A stretch of DNA of 64,000 nt, taken from Nannochloropsis oceanica. Its lineage: Eukaryota; Sar; Eustigmatophyceae; Eustigmatales; Monodopsidaceae. Under the pieces are notes generated by a model. The model did no database searches, was not told the DNA's origin, and saw only the letters and a program-made list of their open reading frames with translations. Made by a program: the position numbers and the translations under genes. The stretch spans positions 620,001 through 684,000 of the forward strand of contig CP038130.1 of assembly GCA_004519485.1 (NCBI GenBank). The letters run 5' to 3'. This document shows positions 33,291-43,245 of this stretch, piece by piece; positions within the stretch are counted from its first letter, which is position 1, and each line of letters begins with the position of its first letter.

Positions 33291-33791
33291 GGGGGGGAAG
33301 GGGATAGGTTTGCATAAAAATGAGGAGTTCTCATGGGGCGATGTTATCGTTGAAAGAGGTCGTACCGGAATCGTGCGTTCCTCCTCCAGCGTGCCTCCCA
33401 ATAATCGCCTGCAGTAGGCCCATGAAGTTTGAAAATGCCTACTGACGATTGCAGCGAGCTTATGTAGACTCCAAGGACATTGCAGAGGACCGGCCTTCGC
33501 ACTGGTACAATTATTACATCCTGATTTGATGACAAGCAATAATGGGAGTTCAAGAGGGGACACCTTGAAGGAAAGTGCAATACCAGGGGCGTGCCTTGCT
33601 TGAAGTCGTTGGACAAACGGCTGCCTCGGACCCCAAGCACTACTGTGCCCCCTAAGGGAGATTAATCCCACCTCTTCGCCCTCGCTCACTCATGCTGACA
33701 CCTTACTTATTGTACCTTCGTGTTTTTTTTTCATCTCCCTGAAGTCATGGCCGAGTAGCTACACCAGTGCAGTATAGTGACCGGCCCCACG

Positions 33792-36700
33792 ATGACGACG
33801 CCAAAGAAGAAAAGAGGACAGCCGCTAATCGCAACGTCGCGGCCAGACCGCACAACTGTCTTCGTAGTGGACAAGAGTGTTGCACCCCAAGTGATTCGCG
33901 AAGTCGCCTGTGGTGGAACTTGCGGTGGTAGCAGCAGCTGTAGCAGCTGGGCCGGCGAGGTGGTCTGTGGGGGTCCCGTGGCTCAAGTGGCAGTGAGCAC
34001 AACCAACGCAGGGCATAGCTTACTTGGAGCACTTTTAGAGTCGGGCGTTTTAGAAATCTGGGATATAGCGGCACCGGAGGGCGGGTTGTACACCCTGCGG
34101 GAAGTGGTGCACTTGCCCGCAGCGGCCAGCGGGGAAGTGAACAGCAGCGGCAGCAGTACCAGCAGCAGTGGCGAAGGTGACAAGAATGCCAGTAATAGCA
34201 ATTCGGACGCCCTATCGGACTGTCTCTTCGCGGGCTCGAGAGGTCTACCTTCAGGTTTGTTTTTTTTTGTGACGCGGGGGATTGGGGGCAAGTCCGGTGG
34301 CAGCAGCGAGCTTTCACGTCTGCATGTCGTCAGAATTCACCCCTCAACTGGTCCTCCGACCGTTGGCACACAACGGCTCACAGCTATGGATGCATCGCGG
34401 AAAAAGGTCGCTGTAGTTGCCTTAACGTGCCATGAGTCCCAACCTCTGCTCTGCGTGGGCTTCCAAGACGGGGTGCTGCACCTTTATGACGTTGGCGGAG
34501 TGGCCGCGGAGAAAGGCAGGGCCGGAGTCGAAGATAACGTAATTAGTGCTACCGCGCGAAGCTATGTCCCGGACGGCAGTAGCAAGCAGGAGAACAGAGA
34601 TTTTGGAGATGATAACAACGACAATGACGACGGCCAGGAGCAAGCGAGTGGCATAGCAACGACAGGGAAGGCAGCTATGTCAGTGCTCTTGGGCAGATCA
34701 GTCCGAAACCTGCTCCTGCCTGTGGCGGCTCTCAAATTTGGGATTCACATGCAAGGTGCTCTCTCGTGCATCTGTATGACCTCTGAATTCGGAATAATTT
34801 TGGCCGGTAGCACGCGCGGAGAGGTCGCGGTCTGGTCAACCAACACGCTCCTTCGAGAGACTGCGCAGGGAGAGAATGGTAGTGACGATGCGCTGAACTT
34901 GTCTGGTGCTGTGTTACCCCTACAGAGCTGCGAAGTCATGGCCATGCCTAGCCCTATCGAGCGCATAGAACTTCTCAAGTGTAGCAAGCCGTTAATTTTG
35001 GTCAGCGTGCGGGCAGCCAATGGTGACAGTGACGTGACACGCGTGGCGTTGCTGGCGTTCCTGCCTAAGTCTCTGGTCGTCGTGCACATGGGGCCGCCCG
35101 TGCGGACTCGGCATTTAGCTTTTCAAAGCCGCAACTCTTGTATCATCTTGTCGGGAGAGGGCAATAAAGTGAACAAGCTGCTCGTGAGCAAACTTGCTGA
35201 TGTGTTGGCTTGTCCTGCGTTTCCCTTGCCGTCACAGTTGGCTGCGATAGGGCCACCTCAGCTTGACTGTGGGGCGTTTTTAGCGGACTCGTGGGGATGT
35301 TCACAGCCGTCTTCTTCGCCATCATCGCCTACACATGCTCCTTTCATCTACTCAATACAGTCACGTATGCTTTTATCTCTCCACCAGGACGACACGAATA
35401 GCTTCTCAGCTAGTAGGAAAAGCGGGCTGTCCTCAGTTTGCGGGTCATTGACGCTCAAGGCCCTGGTGGTTGCTCGACCACTGCACCACCTCCAAAACAA
35501 ACGCTCAAGCGATCGAGACAAGGACATCCAAGCGGAAGCCGTGCTTCTACTTCCGACGTATGGGAAAGATTTTTCCGTTCTTTTGGACAGGCTGAGCTTG
35601 TCGCATTCAGTGCCGATTTTTTCCGGGCTGAACGAAGACAACGACCAGATATTACTGCTGCCCCATCGCCTCATCGTCAGCCCGGACGGATCACTGATTG
35701 TGGTTCTGCTCAGGATACTGAGACCCAAGGTGGCTGGAAGCGACAATGTAGTCGATGCTTGCGCCCCGCTGGCTTATGTGGTTGTGCGTCAAAGCAGTAC
35801 GGCGCAGGATGGGGGATCGGTAGAAACAAACAACGGCAATCAAGTGGCTCTAGTCAGCCTCGACTTTGTGCACGCAGGCGTGACAATAGATGCAGCCTTC
35901 TTGTCGCCACGGATCCTCGCACTTCTACAATCTTATACTGGCAAATGCGGTGCTGTTGTCAAGACGACCCTCCTTCAGGCGAATGGAGATCCCTCCGCAG
36001 CCACCACTGCATGGGTTATGTCACAAACTGTCGAAGATGGCGACGTGCAAACAGAGGATGGAGCACAAGAATACATTCCTACGCGGCTATTTAGAGCTGG
36101 TGGGAGCGGATTTCCATATGAAGGGGAAGGGTCACTTAGGGTCTTGTGTGTCAGGCAGCAGAGACAGGCGGGGGGGAATGGAAGTACCATCTTGACTTGC
36201 TCTCGGATAGGTGGAGGGTTTCCGCCAAGCTTCGTCGGGTCGGCTGTCCTCCGTGCGCAAGAGGTCATAATGGAAGCCATCAACCAGACGAGTAATGGGC
36301 AGGGCATAGAGGCTGGCTCTGTGATAGCTGTTTTGACGTCTCAACGTCTGTTACTCTTCTCTCCAGACTTGACTTTATTGGCCGGCGTGGAATTGACGAT
36401 GGCGCCGTGCGGATTGGCATGGTTGGGTCCGACCCCGCTGATTGTCTTTGCAGATGGTCGTGTCTTGTACCTATCTCTTGATTCTGGCGCCACCGAGCTG
36501 CGGCCGGTCTTATCGCTGGACCAAGAACAGGCTGGGGCAGACGTGATACTTGTTGCAGCTTTGCCTGATCGCTTGGTGTATGCGGCAAACAATGGCGCAT
36601 CTGGCTCTTTGCGCATCTTCACGCGGGCATTACTGCCTCTCGAACCCCTGCTGGTGGGATTCCTGGCTTGGCCTCGCCTTGTCAAATTACCTGTTATCTC

Positions 36701-39700
36701 CTTTGCACCATCCGCACTGTACTCTCCCTCCCCACCGCCACCATCGGCAGTAGAAGCAGTAACTTCCTCACCATTTCTCACGGTAGCTTTGAAAACACTT
36801 CTGGAGTTGTACGGCCCTCTGGCAAAGCAGCGTGGAGCACGGTATGCACTTGGAGAAGGGCCAAGTGTAGATGCAGGCGCCACCGCATGGGCGTGTGCGG
36901 CGTTGTCTCGCGCAGGCTTTGGTGGATGGGCGGCAGCACTTGCCGGTGTGGCAGGGACTGTTCAACTTGGGAAGGGACGAGAGTCCAAAACAGCGCTCCT
37001 TGCTGGGCAGTCGGAGGGTCCGAAGGCCTTCCAACCGCGGCCCTGGATTCCGCCAGAAGTCAAGGCTGGGTTGGCGGCGCAAAATTCGCAATGGCAGGAT
37101 GCAATGTGCGAGGCAATGGGGGACAACATCGTGAAGGGACAAGATGTCGCGCTTCACTCGGACATCACATTGCCCCCACGCTTCCGCCATCGCAGTCGGG
37201 TGTTGGCGCTGTTGGGGCAACGCGCATGGCAGGCGGGGCAGACAGAGGAGGCTTTCCGGCTTTTCGACTTGGCAGGCGAAGATGAAAACGCCATGAATCT
37301 ACTGATACTGCACCTCTTGGGTGGAGGCCCTGTGTCAGATGGCTGTGCACAGCTTCTTCGCGATCTCTGTAAAGCAGAGCCACATTTGCTGGCGTGTCTT
37401 CGGGAAGGGGAAGCGTTTATGACGAAGGAAGTTGGACCGGAAAAGAAAAGGAAGGCTGCGGTGGCTAGTTTAGTATGTGCAAGATTGAGCTTACAGACGT
37501 TTCCCTTTGACTATCAGCGGCGTCAATATTTGCTTCCTCGTCTATCAGGCGCTATTTTACAGCTCCCGCAATGGCCGCAAGCCGGCCTTGCGCCTTCTAC
37601 CACTGCTTTTGTCGCCTTCCCGGCAACGCCGTCTTCTTCCTCCTCCTCCGTCAGTCGAGGCGGTCCACCGCGTGCACCTCTAGTACAAGCCCTGCTGCTT
37701 GATCGTGTGGAAGAATGGCTGGGACGAGTGGCACCCGAGGGGTTGAGAGAAGAAATATCTAGGTTGGACGAACGTGAACGAGATGCAACTAAGAGGGAAG
37801 AGGAATGGGTCAAGGGCGTAGGGGAGGGACGGGAGGAGGACAATGTAGTCTTGTATTTGCGATTTAACGAGCCTACTTTTTTGGCAGATTCTTCTATGGC
37901 CGTAGAAGTTCCTCTCCGTATGGCTGGTGACTTGTCACAGTACGGTCATTCCTTGGACCTGGCCAATGGGCAATCCGAGTCGCTATCCTTCGTGAAGTCG
38001 ACTTGTCCGATTGACCAGGGGGACGATGTCAAAGTGCGCATGGGTATGGACGCCTTCTGGGGAACATCAAACATACCATATGGAAGCTTATCATCCTCTT
38101 TGTTACCCCGTGGCTTGAGAGCCGTCGTGGCCCGGGGTTCTGCCTTAGATGTGGGACCTTACCACGGACCACAGGAGCAACCCGGCAGGTGTCGCCTCAC
38201 GGTGGAACTTTGGATTCAGCGGTCGTCGTCCTCCTCCTCTTACTGTTCGTCGCAGCCCGAAGTCTTGATCACTCGCAAAACTATAGATGAGCAGTCCATG
38301 TATCTGTGGGGTCTAGGCATATCCGCAGAAGGTGCGTTGATCTTTTGGACCGAAGGGAAACAGGCGCCACTGAGCACGGTGCCGGGTACCGTAATGGAAG
38401 GAATTTGGACACACGTTGCCTTTACGCTCGAGATGAAAAGCTCAGGGGGCAAACAAGCAACAGTAGCCTTTTTCGTGGGGGGCAAGAAGGCTATCTCGAC
38501 TCAGTCGCTGATCAAATTTCCCTTTCTGAGCGAGAGCCAGCTTCGCCGCACGGTCCTTGAGGTGGGTCCCAACCTCCGTGGCCACCGGATGACCGAACTT
38601 AGGCTGTGGGCCTGCGCTCGCAGCGCGGACGATCTTTATGACTATCGGGAGAGCTACCTTCAACTAGCGGAGAAGAGGAAGAAGCTGGCCTTTAGGATCA
38701 AAAGTGATGGCGGTCGAAGCATCAGAAACGAGGGCAGCGACATACAAGAGGCAGCTCCGACATCACCACCACCATTACCGGTAAAAGCAGCACGGAAACG
38801 CGAAAATTTTGCCCCCTTACCCAATATGGCTGATGGCGTGATGTTTCCGGTGCGACGGAGAGGAGCTGGGCGTGAGGATACTTCCTCCATAACGCTTCTA
38901 GATGGACTACGTGGTCTTAGTGGAGAAGGGGCATGTAGCCTTATAGCCTCCCTTCCAGCCCCCACTGCCAACGATACGGCTGTTCGGCGATGGCAAAGCC
39001 GGGCGAATTCACTGGCTAGATCTGCGGATGGACTTGTCATACAGTCCTCACCTCCACCAACCCATCCCTCGGTGGATATCGACACAGGCTGGGCAGGTTT
39101 TAAGGAGGATCCGGTCTCTAGACCCACTTCCTTCGTAGTTACCACTACCGCACCTCTTGCTGCCGCCGAGCATGCGCCTCCAACCCTGGGGCTTCAAATG
39201 GTGTCAACCCCGCCTGAGCTGAAGCATCTCTTGCTGCTTCTACCTTCAGAGCTGGACGTCAATCCAGCCAACGTCCTTCGGGATGAGATTGCCGGCTATT
39301 TCTCCCAGTGCGGACAGTATTTGTGTTTGCGGGAAATGACGAGGTTTACGAATTTGGAAAGTGGGATCCCTAAAGTCGCTATTGTGGTGCTCGCAGTGAC
39401 CACGTCAGCGGATCAATTAGCTCGCCGCGACCGCTATCCTTTTCAGGCCAAGAGCGCTATCTTGGTGGGAGGCTTGTCGTCGTCCTCTTCCTCGTCGTCC
39501 CTGCCATTTTTGCTTTCCTCTCCTGTGATTGCTTGCTATACGGTCGCAAAGACAACTACAACGACGACTGGAGGGAGAATAAAGCAGCCACAGGCAGGTG
39601 TGCTACAAGTTTACGACTTGATGCAGCGGAGGGGCGTGGCTCGACAACCTGTGCAGACGCGGGTACTCTTCTGGCGCTGGATTTCCCGGGGTGTGATCGC

Positions 39701-40403
39701 TTTGGTGACGCCCCGAGCTGTCTTTCTTTGGACTGTGGGCGTAAAAAGTGGGCCCTCCGGTGTCCCGACCAAGACATTTGACAGGCGTGATCTCACCCTT
39801 CTGGGTCCCAACGCCAACGTTCGCGACTACCACCACGCGGCGGGCGGGGAGTGGGGTGTACTGACTACCGTGGATGGTGACGGAGCGCGATTGGCCGTTC
39901 AATTTCATGACATCAGGAGCGGCAAAGTCATCGTTGAGTCTGGCACAGAATTGATCAGTGCCAATGTGGGAAAGTGCGACGGGGGAGTCGATCAAGGGAA
40001 TAGAAGGAGCCAAACGTACTTTGTCATGCTCCGTCGCTGCCCGGAGCTCACCGTGGATTTATGCGTTGAGGAAGGAAAAGGAAACGAGCAGGGAATGTGT
40101 AATCCCCGCTTGGTCAGGCTGGCCCGTTTGCCACTGCCGTCGGCGCCCGCTTCCTTGTCTGACTCGTGGCGTGCCTGGGTGCTTTTTCCACCGGGCCGCA
40201 CTGACATCATCGTGCTTTTGTTCTCGGCGGGCGGACTCCTCTATACCTGCTGCTCTGCTACGCATCGAATAGAGGCTCGGGGCTCCGTCTTTCCTGAAGA
40301 GCAAGCAGGCGCGGTCCTGGATGTATCCTGGGACGTGGTGAGCGGAGACATGTTGGTGTTGGAGGCGGAACGGTTGGCTGTTTTTAGAGTTAGCAACTTG
40401 TGA
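33792..40403 (+). CDS. Giant WD40 / LamG-like jelly-roll protein, intronless
   Basis: A 2,203-residue single-exon protein; I do not recognise an orthologue. Residues about 20-420 look like a WD40-type propeller (LLGALLESGVLEIWDI; PLLCVGFQDGVLHLYDV; IILAGSTRGEVAVWS). A second propeller-like region follows to about 1,010 (LTLLAGVELTMAPCGLAWLG). An alpha-solenoid or TPR-like stretch lies near 1,130-1,230 (QRAWQAGQTEEAFRLFDLAG). Residues about 1,350-1,620 match the LamG/concanavalin jelly-roll pattern: VVLYLRFNEP, LTVELWIQ, WTHVAFTLE, VAFFVGGKKA and TELRLWACARSADDL. A final propeller-like region (about 1,870-2,203) ends LVLEAERLAVFRV. No signal peptide or membrane span is visible, so it is probably cytosolic, a scaffold or trafficking protein. 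The start is ATG 33792. It converges with TAF8, 105 bases apart. Confidence 0.75.
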   Translation: MTTPKKKRGQPLIATSRPDRTTVFVVDKSVAPQVIREVACGGTCGGSSSCSSWAGEVVCGGPVAQVAVSTTNAGHSLLGALLESGVLEIWDIAAPEGGLYTLREVVHLPAAASGEVNSSGSSTSSSGEGDKNASNSNSDALSDCLFAGSRGLPSGLFFFVTRGIGGKSGGSSELSRLHVVRIHPSTGPPTVGTQRLTAMDASRKKVAVVALTCHESQPLLCVGFQDGVLHLYDVGGVAAEKGRAGVEDNVISATARSYVPDGSSKQENRDFGDDNNDNDDGQEQASGIATTGKAAMSVLLGRSVRNLLLPVAALKFGIHMQGALSCICMTSEFGIILAGSTRGEVAVWSTNTLLRETAQGENGSDDALNLSGAVLPLQSCEVMAMPSPIERIELLKCSKPLILVSVRAANGDSDVTRVALLAFLPKSLVVVHMGPPVRTRHLAFQSRNSCIILSGEGNKVNKLLVSKLADVLACPAFPLPSQLAAIGPPQLDCGAFLADSWGCSQPSSSPSSPTHAPFIYSIQSRMLLSLHQDDTNSFSASRKSGLSSVCGSLTLKALVVARPLHHLQNKRSSDRDKDIQAEAVLLLPTYGKDFSVLLDRLSLSHSVPIFSGLNEDNDQILLLPHRLIVSPDGSLIVVLLRILRPKVAGSDNVVDACAPLAYVVVRQSSTAQDGGSVETNNGNQVALVSLDFVHAGVTIDAAFLSPRILALLQSYTGKCGAVVKTTLLQANGDPSAATTAWVMSQTVEDGDVQTEDGAQEYIPTRLFRAGGSGFPYEGEGSLRVLCVRQQRQAGGNGSTILTCSRIGGGFPPSFVGSAVLRAQEVIMEAINQTSNGQGIEAGSVIAVLTSQRLLLFSPDLTLLAGVELTMAPCGLAWLGPTPLIVFADGRVLYLSLDSGATELRPVLSLDQEQAGADVILVAALPDRLVYAANNGASGSLRIFTRALLPLEPLLVGFLAWPRLVKLPVISFAPSALYSPSPPPPSAVEAVTSSPFLTVALKTLLELYGPLAKQRGARYALGEGPSVDAGATAWACAALSRAGFGGWAAALAGVAGTVQLGKGRESKTALLAGQSEGPKAFQPRPWIPPEVKAGLAAQNSQWQDAMCEAMGDNIVKGQDVALHSDITLPPRFRHRSRVLALLGQRAWQAGQTEEAFRLFDLAGEDENAMNLLILHLLGGGPVSDGCAQLLRDLCKAEPHLLACLREGEAFMTKEVGPEKKRKAAVASLVCARLSLQTFPFDYQRRQYLLPRLSGAILQLPQWPQAGLAPSTTAFVAFPATPSSSSSSVSRGGPPRAPLVQALLLDRVEEWLGRVAPEGLREEISRLDERERDATKREEEWVKGVGEGREEDNVVLYLRFNEPTFLADSSMAVEVPLRMAGDLSQYGHSLDLANGQSESLSFVKSTCPIDQGDDVKVRMGMDAFWGTSNIPYGSLSSSLLPRGLRAVVARGSALDVGPYHGPQEQPGRCRLTVELWIQRSSSSSSYCSSQPEVLITRKTIDEQSMYLWGLGISAEGALIFWTEGKQAPLSTVPGTVMEGIWTHVAFTLEMKSSGGKQATVAFFVGGKKAISTQSLIKFPFLSESQLRRTVLEVGPNLRGHRMTELRLWACARSADDLYDYRESYLQLAEKRKKLAFRIKSDGGRSIRNEGSDIQEAAPTSPPPLPVKAARKRENFAPLPNMADGVMFPVRRRGAGREDTSSITLLDGLRGLSGEGACSLIASLPAPTANDTAVRRWQSRANSLARSADGLVIQSSPPPTHPSVDIDTGWAGFKEDPVSRPTSFVVTTTAPLAAAEHAPPTLGLQMVSTPPELKHLLLLLPSELDVNPANVLRDEIAGYFSQCGQYLCLREMTRFTNLESGIPKVAIVVLAVTTSADQLARRDRYPFQAKSAILVGGLSSSSSSSSLPFLLSSPVIACYTVAKTTTTTTGGRIKQPQAGVLQVYDLMQRRGVARQPVQTRVLFWRWISRGVIALVTPRAVFLWTVGVKSGPSGVPTKTFDRRDLTLLGPNANVRDYHHAAGGEWGVLTTVDGDGARLAVQFHDIRSGKVIVESGTELISANVGKCDGGVDQGNRRSQTYFVMLRRCPELTVDLCVEEGKGNEQGMCNPRLVRLARLPLPSAPASLSDSWRAWVLFPPGRTDIIVLLFSAGGLLYTCCSATHRIEARGSVFPEEQAGAVLDVSWDVVSGDMLVLEAERLAVFRVSNL

Positions 40404-40508
40404 AGTATTTATAGCATAACATAACGTAACATAGTGAAAACCGACTAAGAGTAAATTATGTACATTCAACCTGCTTTGGCCTTTGCAATTTCAACGGATG
40501 CTCTATCT

Positions 40509-41525
40509 TTACTTTGACTCAGCCGTAAAGACTTCCAAGGCAGTTGCCACAGGTCGACTATCCTGTGCGTCTGAAGAGAAAAGAAGGTCCTCATCGGCTT
40601 CCTCGTCCTTATTGGGTAGTGGACGGTCGCAAGTGGCACGTTTCGGTACCGCGTGTGATGAGGATACTGAGGACGACAATGAACCCAATACCTCTGTTTT
40701 CTTGGCTTCGTCTCGCTCCACTATTCCGCTACAAGTCGTACTCTTGCCCGACGTCGTTTTTTGCCGGGCTATGGCCTTGAGGATGAGCTGCTTAGTTGCA
40801 ATACGATGCCTCTGGATAGCGACTGGATCCTCCATTTTAGAGGATGCCTTAAGGGACGTCTTGCGGAACGTATGTTGCGGCGGGAAGGCCGGCAAAAAGC
40901 TTGGCACGTAAGGTGGCCACATTCTCCCTTCCTCCCCACTTGCTGCTGCTCCTGCTCCATTTTCTGCACCGCTGGAACACATCACCTCCCCACCCCCTTC
41001 GACGGGCAGCGCCCGCTCAAGGCCATCACTCGGAGCAATGCCCGATCCACTGCTGCCGCTGCAAACGGGAAATGGCGGAATGTGTGTATGGAATGGCTGA
41101 TACCATTGGAAGGCTTCGGGTTGGTCCAGTTGCGTTAAATCTCCCCGAAACGCAAAGCCCCGCAGGGCCCGCCAATCAAGTTCGTACCGGTCCCGCCCTG
41201 TCTCTTGCTGGGGCTCATCCAATGCCGCCAGCACGTCCAGTAACGTGACGCGCGTGCGGCCACCGGACTCGGCCTTCGTCTGCGCCTCCGTGCCCAACGC
41301 TATGATGAAGTCCCGGACCATGTCTGTAAGGGCATCTAGGACGGATGGGTAAGTGTGCTTGCACCCCACTGCCAGCGCTGCTTGTGCCACGGCTTGTCGC
41401 GTCACGGCGAGCGCAAACGTGTCGGCAGCCCCGCGTTGGCGTTGTCGTTGTGCTTGTGGCTGCAGTGGTAGGTGGGAGCATGAGGTGGAGGTGGCCGTTA
41501 CGGCGGATGGAATGGGAAGTGCCAT
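40509..41525 (-). CDS. TAF8: TFIID subunit TAF8
   Basis: TAF8 is a histone-fold subunit of the general transcription factor TFIID, pairing with TAF10. This 338-residue protein has a bromodomain-associated histone fold at about residues 35-120 (VTRQAVAQAALAVGCKHTYP, SVLDALTDMVRDFIIALG, VTLLDVLAALDE). It also has the diagnostic TAF8 C-terminal motif WPPYVPSFLPAFPPQHTFRK at about 203-222. A Gly/Ser-rich linker separates them, and a Lys/Ser-rich tail follows. ATG 41525 (MALPIPSAV) is chosen over upstream non-ATG frame; it gives a normal distance to the histone fold. It is single-exon and convergent with the giant WD40 gene. Confidence 0.88.
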   Translation of the reverse strand: MALPIPSAVTATSTSCSHLPLQPQAQRQRQRGAADTFALAVTRQAVAQAALAVGCKHTYPSVLDALTDMVRDFIIALGTEAQTKAESGGRTRVTLLDVLAALDEPQQETGRDRYELDWRALRGFAFRGDLTQLDQPEAFQWYQPFHTHIPPFPVCSGSSGSGIAPSDGLERALPVEGGGEVMCSSGAENGAGAAASGEEGRMWPPYVPSFLPAFPPQHTFRKTSLKASSKMEDPVAIQRHRIATKQLILKAIARQKTTSGKSTTCSGIVERDEAKKTEVLGSLSSSVSSSHAVPKRATCDRPLPNKDEEADEDLLFSSDAQDSRPVATALEVFTAESK

Positions 41526-43245
41526 GATGGTTGCACGGGAGGCAGCGTGTGTGTAGAAGCCAAGCGCACAGTCTGGGTGATGTGATTTTGTGAAGTGTAA
41601 CTGAAATAATGTTAGTCCAGCCAACTTTCTTTCGACGAAACGCAGTTACTACTTCTATCAAGCCACACCTGAAAAGGTGGTCCCAGGCCGGCGCTGTTAC
41701 AAGTGTCAAAACCGATGGCCTTTCTCGAGGGCACAGAGAGCAGTGTGCTGAGGATGAGAGAAGCCGGGGGGCCAGGGGTACCCTGTGTTGGTTTAATAGT
41801 GGGGCCAGGGAGCATGGAGCCTTCTTGACTTCAGCGAGTCCGTGTATGATGTTTCTCGTAATCACTCGTGATAAGACGACAAAATATGTTTTTGATTTTT
41901 AGTTTTGCCTTTTCCACAAAATCGATGCAATACCGTGACAAAAGCACGCACTCTCAAATCATGCACCAAGAAGAAGGGTGCATTTCAAGTGAGTCTGGAG
42001 TCTCTCTTCCCGTGACAGCAAACCACTGCAAGCGAGTCCCATAGCGTCTTTCACGAATATATAGATAAATCGAAGTATCGGACTGGGGCCAAATATTTGT
42101 TGGTGCATTAACGAACATTGACATATCTGGCGCATGAAACATCATGGATGGTAGAGGAGGAGATTGTCATGAAGCAGGTCAAGCAGACCAACCTCATTAC
42201 TCCCCTGAAACGATGGGAATATGTTTGATTGCTAGATAGCTCTCGAAAAGGTGGACGGGAGATGTACCCTGTAAATTGGATTGTTTTGAATGCTGTCGTC
42301 CGAGGAGGGTCGCCATGCGTAACGAATTTCACTCTGAAGGCTTGCAAGCAGGGCTTCTATCAGCGTCTTATGATGTTGAAGCGAGTCATGCTCTCCCAGA
42401 GCAGGAGAGCTAAGAGCTCCAGCGCATCTAAGCGGGCTGTTTCGGGAAGGCTAATGGTCGAAGGATCTTGTGGAAGATATCAACCTTGGGCCTCGGCGTT
42501 GATGAGGACAAGTAAAATGTGGAGCTCATCGGGCGACTATTACCCAGGGCGTGTGGTATAGCGAGTTACCTCATAAGTCAAAACCCGATTTCTCCCACTT
42601 TCACCTTCCATAACCAACGACAAGCAAGAGAAGAAGGATGGAGAAGTATGAAAGGAAGAGATAGGAGAAAAGAGTGTGGGAAAAAAAAGAGAGGGCGAGA
42701 AGAGAGAGAAAATATTCTCTAGTAACAAGGTCTCATGTGAGATCACCGCACAGACTCGCCAAGGCCGGTTCCTGTCTCTTGACAAATCAATGCAACGTCT
42801 ACTCCCTCCTTCCCACCATTCCTCCTTTTCAACTCTTGTTGTCAAGCATTATGGACCAAATGACCTATCGATCGCAACGTTGCACCTTCCCTTCCTACTC
42901 AGGGACGCAATGACCCGAATCATCGGCTCGGCACATTTGTTTTGATGTTACTTGTCCACGAGGCATAGAGCGAGAGATGAGGCAGGCGTCCGCGGAAGCA
43001 AGACCCTCACCCATCCGGATGCCACCTGTATGTTGCCTTGCCTTTACAAAAGACAGCCCTCGCTTCCAGACACCTAATCAGAAGCCGCTCTTCTACTCTC
43101 GCTCTCATCCTCCACAATATTTTCTTTCAGATTGACCCAGAAGCCAGGCCGCTACCGCGTTTGCCGTGTGCCGATCGAGACACGTGCAGCGAGTGTAAAA
43201 ATCTTCTGCGACAAGGGGCGTATTCCTCGCTTGATAGCGGGCATA
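41526..43245. other. Intergenic region with a possible gene relic
   Basis: Mostly non-coding. On the minus strand around 42100-42530, conserved-looking pieces appear in different frames: KVDIFHKILRPLAFPKQP; LDALELLALLLWESMTRFNI; and LIEALLASLQSEIRYAWRPS. They are separated by stops and shifts, so they may be remains of an unidentified gene. A purine-rich stretch lies at 42640-42720. The segment 43000-43245, with a TTTCTTTCAG acceptor at about 43121-43130, is probably untranslated leader of the chromatin-protein gene. Confidence 0.35.

Noticed and set aside
33096-33689. 197-codon minus-strand frame as an independent gene
   Set aside because: Its useful part (DNSVKNSKYTVISFLPK) is the N-terminal block of the P4-ATPase relic; the rest has no support.
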